Positions 6,905 to 7,305 of a DNA stretch of 7,305 nt are shown here, piece after piece (positions within the stretch are counted from its first letter, which is position 1; each line of letters starts with the position of its first letter). This stretch comes from Candidatus Doudnabacteria bacterium Gr01-1014_77. GTDB taxonomy: Bacteria; Patescibacteriota; Doudnabacteria; UBA920; VMFF01. The stretch covers positions 1-7,305 of the forward strand of contig VMFF01000025.1 in NCBI GenBank assembly GCA_007375915.1, in the 5' to 3' direction. Made by a program: the position numbers and the translations under genes. Below the pieces are notes generated by a model, which was given only the letters and a program-made list of their open reading frames with translations, was not told where the DNA came from and did no database searches.

Positions 6905-7290
6905 ACAAACCATTTCTCCATTTCTTTAGAATTTACCTTTTTCTTTGATTGAATAATCTTTCGTTTAGCTAACATCTTTGGTAACAGCTTAAAAAATTCT
7001 GGTAAAACACTCCATGTACTAAAAGAAAACACTGTTATGAATATTGCCATTGAAAGCTCACGAGCAAATATCAAAGGGGATGCTTTCCAAAAATTACTCC
7101 CAAAGTCATTTTTAATGATTGTAAACAAATGGTTTCTCCAATTCCAACGTCTGATATTTAAAGAAAAACTTCTGTGATGTTTTACAAAAGTAACAAAATT
7201 TCTCAAACCTCCAGGGCTTGCTCCTACTGCTCGTGGATGGTATACCCGGGCGCTAGGTTGGTATTGTATTTGCCAGCCCTGCAAACGCAT
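6901..7290 (-). CDS. Family 2 glycosyltransferase, C-terminal fragment (cut by contig end)
   Basis: Only the last 129 residues are present; the catalytic N-terminal part lies beyond the contig end. The first visible residues, RLQGWQIQYQPSARVYHPRA, match the segment that follows the acceptor-side E/D motif in GT2 enzymes. NHLFTIIKND is a recurring motif further on, and a hydrophobic stretch (about residues 83-95 of the fragment, AIFITVFSFSTW) precedes a Lys-rich tail. The gene ends in TGA at 6901, which overlaps the ATG of the next glycosyltransferase (ATGA), so the two are co-translated members of one glycan-assembly operon. The open frame continues from 7291 to 7305, but those codons are sequencing adapter and must be left out. 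The Met encoded at 7290-7288 is an internal residue, not a start. The overall family is clear; the sugar specificity is unknown. Confidence 0.85.
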   Translation of the reverse strand: MRLQGWQIQYQPSARVYHPRAVGASPGGLRNFVTFVKHHRSFSLNIRRWNWRNHLFTIIKNDFGSNFWKASPLIFARELSMAIFITVFSFSTWSVLPEFFKLLPKMLAKRKIIQSKKKVNSKEMEKWFV

Positions 7291-7305
7291 AGATCGGAAG
7301 AGCAC
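7291..7305 (+). other. Illumina adapter remnant at the contig end
   Basis: The final 15 bases, AGATCGGAAGAGCAC, are identical to the start of the standard TruSeq read adapter. They are untrimmed library sequence joined to the genome at 7290/7291 and are not biological. They add five false residues (V/M-L-F-R-S) to the reading frame of the truncated glycosyltransferase. Confidence 0.97.

Noticed and set aside
7200..7290. Locally more GC-rich sequence near the contig end, possibly a chimeric join
   Set aside because: The reading frame and the glycosyltransferase motif order continue smoothly through this stretch, so only the last 15 bases look foreign.
1..7305. CRISPR array, insertion sequence or long direct repeats
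   Set aside because: Reading through the window I found no regularly spaced repeats, no transposase and no terminal inverted repeats. The only notable palindrome is the hairpin at 4736-4766.

Overview
The window reads as one end of an AT-rich bacterial contig. Every supportable gene lies on the minus strand, so the biological order runs from high to low coordinates. The size-reduced alanyl-tRNA synthetase, the short phosphoglucose isomerase, the membrane-anchored baseplate-J-like protein and the tight gene packing together suggest a member of the Candidate Phyla Radiation (Patescibacteria). This placement comes from remembered family features, not a search. TAA, TAG and TGA all occur as stops, which fits the standard bacterial code and argues weakly against the UGA=Gly lineages (Gracilibacteria, Absconditabacteria).

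Layout in transcription order: (1) 7290-6901, the C-terminal part of a family 2 glycosyltransferase cut by the contig end; the last 15 bases (7291-7305) are Illumina adapter, not genome. (2) 6904-6014, a complete family 2 glycosyltransferase joined to it by an ATGA overlap. (3) 5999-4788, a membrane-anchored S41 C-terminal processing protease with a PDZ domain, 14 nt downstream. A perfect 12-bp hairpin at 4736-4766 probably ends this envelope-related unit. (4) 4697-2823, a compact alanyl-tRNA synthetase. (5) 2821-1667, a phosphoglucose-isomerase-family SIS protein. (6) 1665-118, a single-pass membrane protein with a baseplate-J-like exported region. Genes 4-6 are separated by a single base at each junction, with the same string TAATATG, so they are very probably one translationally coupled operon. 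(7) 117-1, a non-coding stretch with a strong sigma70-type promoter (TTGACA-N17-TAGAAT) that fires leftward out of the window into an unseen gene.

Functionally, the right half concerns the cell surface (sugar transfer and processing of exported proteins). The left half combines translation (tRNA-Ala charging), central sugar metabolism and a surface protein of unknown role. I see no prophage, CRISPR array, insertion sequence, tRNA or rRNA, and no convincing new multi-gene system. The points most worth a second look are the doubly reduced AlaRS, the anchored baseplate-like protein in a housekeeping operon, the outbound promoter and the adapter at the contig end.
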